Origin: Ruminiclostridium sp.
Lineage (GTDB): Bacteria > Bacillota > Clostridia > Oscillospirales > Ruminococcaceae
Length of the DNA stretch: 64,000 bases
NCBI GenBank assembly: GCA_017935365.1
Contig: JAGBHT010000047.1
Location: 1 to 64,000 of the forward strand
Direction of reading: 5' to 3'
Below the pieces are notes generated by a model. The model saw only the letters and a list, made by a program, of their open reading frames with translations, did no database searches and had not been told where the DNA came from. This document shows positions 62,353 to 64,000 of this stretch, one piece after another. Position numbers and translations under genes: made by a program. Numbering within the stretch: the stretch's first letter is position 1; every line of letters begins with the position of its first letter.

Positions 62353-62556
62353 TTACTCCTTGCTGAACAGCACCGTCTTATTCTTCATCGATATTTTCTT
62401 TACGGCATACCCATAATCATCAAGCTCATTTTTGTACGTCAGGAACGAATGATCTATCGGTACTCCGCATATCTTCTCTATCTCTTCATAAGTCAGCGTG
62501 ATTTCAGGCTCTTCGCATTTTCCGATATATTCCCATAAAGAATTATACTTGCTCAT
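62353..62556 (-). CDS. Small domain protein (DUF7662-like)
   Basis: 67 residues from MSKYNSLWEYIGK at 62556 with AAGGAG upstream. It contains EPEITLTYEEIEKICGVPID, typical of a small DUF domain (YxPLxxYL...ITLTFEEIE). A longer frame from 62643 would overlap the phosphatase gene and is not likely. It is probably co-transcribed with the histidine phosphatase, whose stop lies eight bases upstream. Confidence 0.7.
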   Translation of the reverse strand: MSKYNSLWEYIGKCEEPEITLTYEEIEKICGVPIDHSFLTYKNELDDYGYAVKKISMKNKTVLFSKE

Positions 62557-62564
62557 ATATCTCC

Positions 62565-63116
62565 TTACAAAAGCCTCATCATCTTGCACTGGGCAAGTCC
62601 CGCACTCCAGAACTCCGATACAGGTAAATTCTTCACTTGGCACACGATACTTGCATTCATCGCACCGTGTCCGACTATCAGAATATCCTTGCCCTCTTTT
62701 ATCTGCGGATAGATTACCTCATCAAGAAATTCACCCGTTCTGCCAAACAGCTCGTCAAATGTTTCCGCCCCGCCTATAGAGCTTGTATACTGCTCGGGGT
62801 GGAAAAACAGTAAGTTTATCGGACAGTCGGGAATACTGAAGCTGTTCTCGATACCCTCATATTCCCCGAAGCACATTTCCTTCAGCCTGTCGTCCGGAAT
62901 TATCGGGATATTTCTGCCGCCGAGCACGATCTCAGCGGTCTTTCTTGCACGGACAAGAGGCGAACAGTAGCATACGTCAAGGTGAACGTCCTTATATTCT
63001 TCCCGTGCCTTTTCCGCCATTTCTATTCCCTCGCGGCACAGCGGAATATCCGTCCTGCCCTGCAATTTTTTCTTTTTATTCCACTCGGTTTTGCCGTGGC
63101 GCATTATGTATAGCAT
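62565..63116 (-). CDS. Histidine phosphatase (phosphoglycerate mutase-like)
   Basis: 183 residues from ATG 63116 with GGAGG upstream. The phosphate-accepting His is in LYIMRHGKTEWN; CYCSPLVRARKTAEIV and LKEMCFGEYEG complete the fold, with the second His in LIVGHGAMNA. Likely substrates are sugar phosphates or cofactor precursors (GpmB/CobC-like). It shares a strand with the U32-like gene upstream, separated by 24 bases. Confidence 0.92.
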   Translation of the reverse strand: MLYIMRHGKTEWNKKKKLQGRTDIPLCREGIEMAEKAREEYKDVHLDVCYCSPLVRARKTAEIVLGGRNIPIIPDDRLKEMCFGEYEGIENSFSIPDCPINLLFFHPEQYTSSIGGAETFDELFGRTGEFLDEVIYPQIKEGKDILIVGHGAMNASIVCQVKNLPVSEFWSAGLAQCKMMRLL

Positions 63117-63140
63117 CAAAATCCTCCATTTAACGCTTTA

Positions 63141-64000
63141 TCAGAAAAGATCAAGCATACTGTCAAGATATATTTCTTCTCTTACTTTCAGCCGGTATTC
63201 CGGCTTTGTCATATAGTACAGCAGAAACTCAAGTACGACCGCACTGCCGAGCCCTCTGCCCTCAATTTTGAAATGCCTGAAACCCATCGGAAGATAAACA
63301 TTTTTAATATCGTCCGTTCCGATGAACGCAGGGTTTTCCATAGCTTTTGAAAACCTGTAACCCTCATTTCCGCCCGGAGAGCGGCATATAAAATCCGGAC
63401 AGTCCTCATCAAGGCTTTTACGGCTGACATTTTCGTAACAGCTTTTTCTGTCATTACAGCCGAAATAACAGCATTCGTTGCACAGAAATACAACCTTGCT
63501 TTTCTGCTTTTCCGTAAGCGACCCAAGCTTGTCAAAAGCCTTGTTCAGTCTGAAATCAGGCACTACAAAGCGGAAATCTTCACGGTTCAGTTCATCTTCA
63601 AATTGTCCGAAATCCGTCAGGACTTTCGTTGTAGACGATACAAAATACAATTCAGGATAGATATTTTTAAGATAATCAAGCAACAAGTCCGAGTGGACTA
63701 TAACGCCGTTTTGTGTTCCTGTGCTTTTACCGAACATCTCACAAAGTCTGTTGCATTTTCTGTCCGAAAGATGTTCTTCTTTTATAAGCGAATTGCTGAA
63801 CGTGAGCCTTGCGGAAATGCCGTACTTCTGCGTAAGCCGAAGCACCTTTTCAGCCTCATCATCACCGAATCCCACACGTCCGCCGCCCCACAGACAATCC
63901 GCAGGAGCGCCGTATATCGAGCCTATCTCGCACCAATCGTAAAAATACTCCCTGTGATTATAGAATAAAGGCAGAAAAAGGCTGTACAGTTCGTAAAATT
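63141..64000 (-). CDS. U32-like Cys-rich protein (N-terminus beyond window)
   Basis: The frame is open from the window edge to the stop at 63141, giving at least 286 residues. Features include YGAPADCLWGGGRVGFGDDEA, VVPDFRLNKAFDKLG, and a Cys cluster FLCNECCYFGCNDRKSCYEN with another Cys near ICRSPGG, then GFRHFKIEGRGLGSA. This resembles the TIM-barrel U32 peptidase/hydroxylase family, which uses an Fe-S cluster, but the match is by pattern only. The start is outside the window. Confidence 0.6.
   Translation of the reverse strand, partial: FYELYSLFLPLFYNHREYFYDWCEIGSIYGAPADCLWGGGRVGFGDDEAEKVLRLTQKYGISARLTFSNSLIKEEHLSDRKCNRLCEMFGKSTGTQNGVIVHSDLLLDYLKNIYPELYFVSSTTKVLTDFGQFEDELNREDFRFVVPDFRLNKAFDKLGSLTEKQKSKVVFLCNECCYFGCNDRKSCYENVSRKSLDEDCPDFICRSPGGNEGYRFSKAMENPAFIGTDDIKNVYLPMGFRHFKIEGRGLGSAVVLEFLLYYMTKPEYRLKVREEIYLDSMLDLF

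Overview
The window looks like a chromosomal segment of a gut or rumen Clostridia, most likely the Ruminococcus / [Eubacterium] siraeum part of the Oscillospiraceae. Supporting signs are moderate GC, AGGAGG-type ribosome sites, a Rex-linked hydrogenase cluster (HydA2/HydS type), the sepF-ylmH-divIVA-lspA gene order, and an FN3-repeat surface protein. The assignment is inferred from gene content. No rRNA, tRNA, IS element, prophage or CRISPR array was seen.

Layout. 1-2586 (-): secreted FN3-repeat protein cut by the window edge. 2803-3683 (-): AT-rich unknown gene coupled to a 50-aa membrane protein. 3766-18242 (-): a long housekeeping series in transcription order miaB, ricA-like, mutS, mutL, miaA, hfq, HlyD-like, yggS, sepF, ylmH, divIVA, lspA, rluA-type, HAD phosphatase. 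18290-18700: a perfect 22-bp hairpin, then the first of three type I toxin-antitoxin-like loci. 18771-24204: lipoprotein, acetyltransferase, an S-adenosylhomocysteine salvage pair (deaminase plus AhcY-family hydrolase), a P-loop kinase and a flavin reductase-like protein. 24205-24938: structured interspersed repeats, no gene. 24939-31299 (+): an amino-acid ABC transporter behind a leader peptide with three consecutive Cys codons and a terminator/antiterminator, followed by an SGNH hydrolase, AzlCD and a rhodanese-TtcA fusion. I read this as a cysteine/sulfur operon. 31435-33569: a membrane protein and a flavodiiron protein. 33636-37963 (-): a broken efflux ABC transporter with two frameshifts and its apparently intact TetR regulator. 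38101-43967 (+): rex, a 2Fe-2S protein, a hot-dog thioesterase, a PAS-containing sensory hydrogenase, a SpoIIE-type phosphatase and a catalytic [FeFe]-hydrogenase. 44276-50205 (+): LysR regulator, two M42 peptidases, acetyltransferase, YnbB-type PLP enzyme, YicC. 50206-51770: a 30-bp tandem repeat, then a fluoride riboswitch controlling a cation/proton antiporter. 51820-52740: toxin-antitoxin-like copies two and three and a perfect four-way-junction element. 52765-61774 (-): a pyrimidine operon, pyrC-pyrF-carA-carB-(membrane protein)-pyrK-pyrD, behind a leader hairpin. 61993-64000 (-): FeoA protein, small domain protein, histidine phosphatase and a partial U32-like protein.

The most interesting items are the three convergent-promoter toxin/antisense loci with covarying 5' hairpins and mutually pairing ends, the poly-Cys attenuator that ties a transporter to sulfur-transfer genes, the AhcY-family enzyme whose adenine-contacting Glu is Lys beside a deaminase (suggesting an S-inosylhomocysteine route), and the contiguous four-arm cruciform element.
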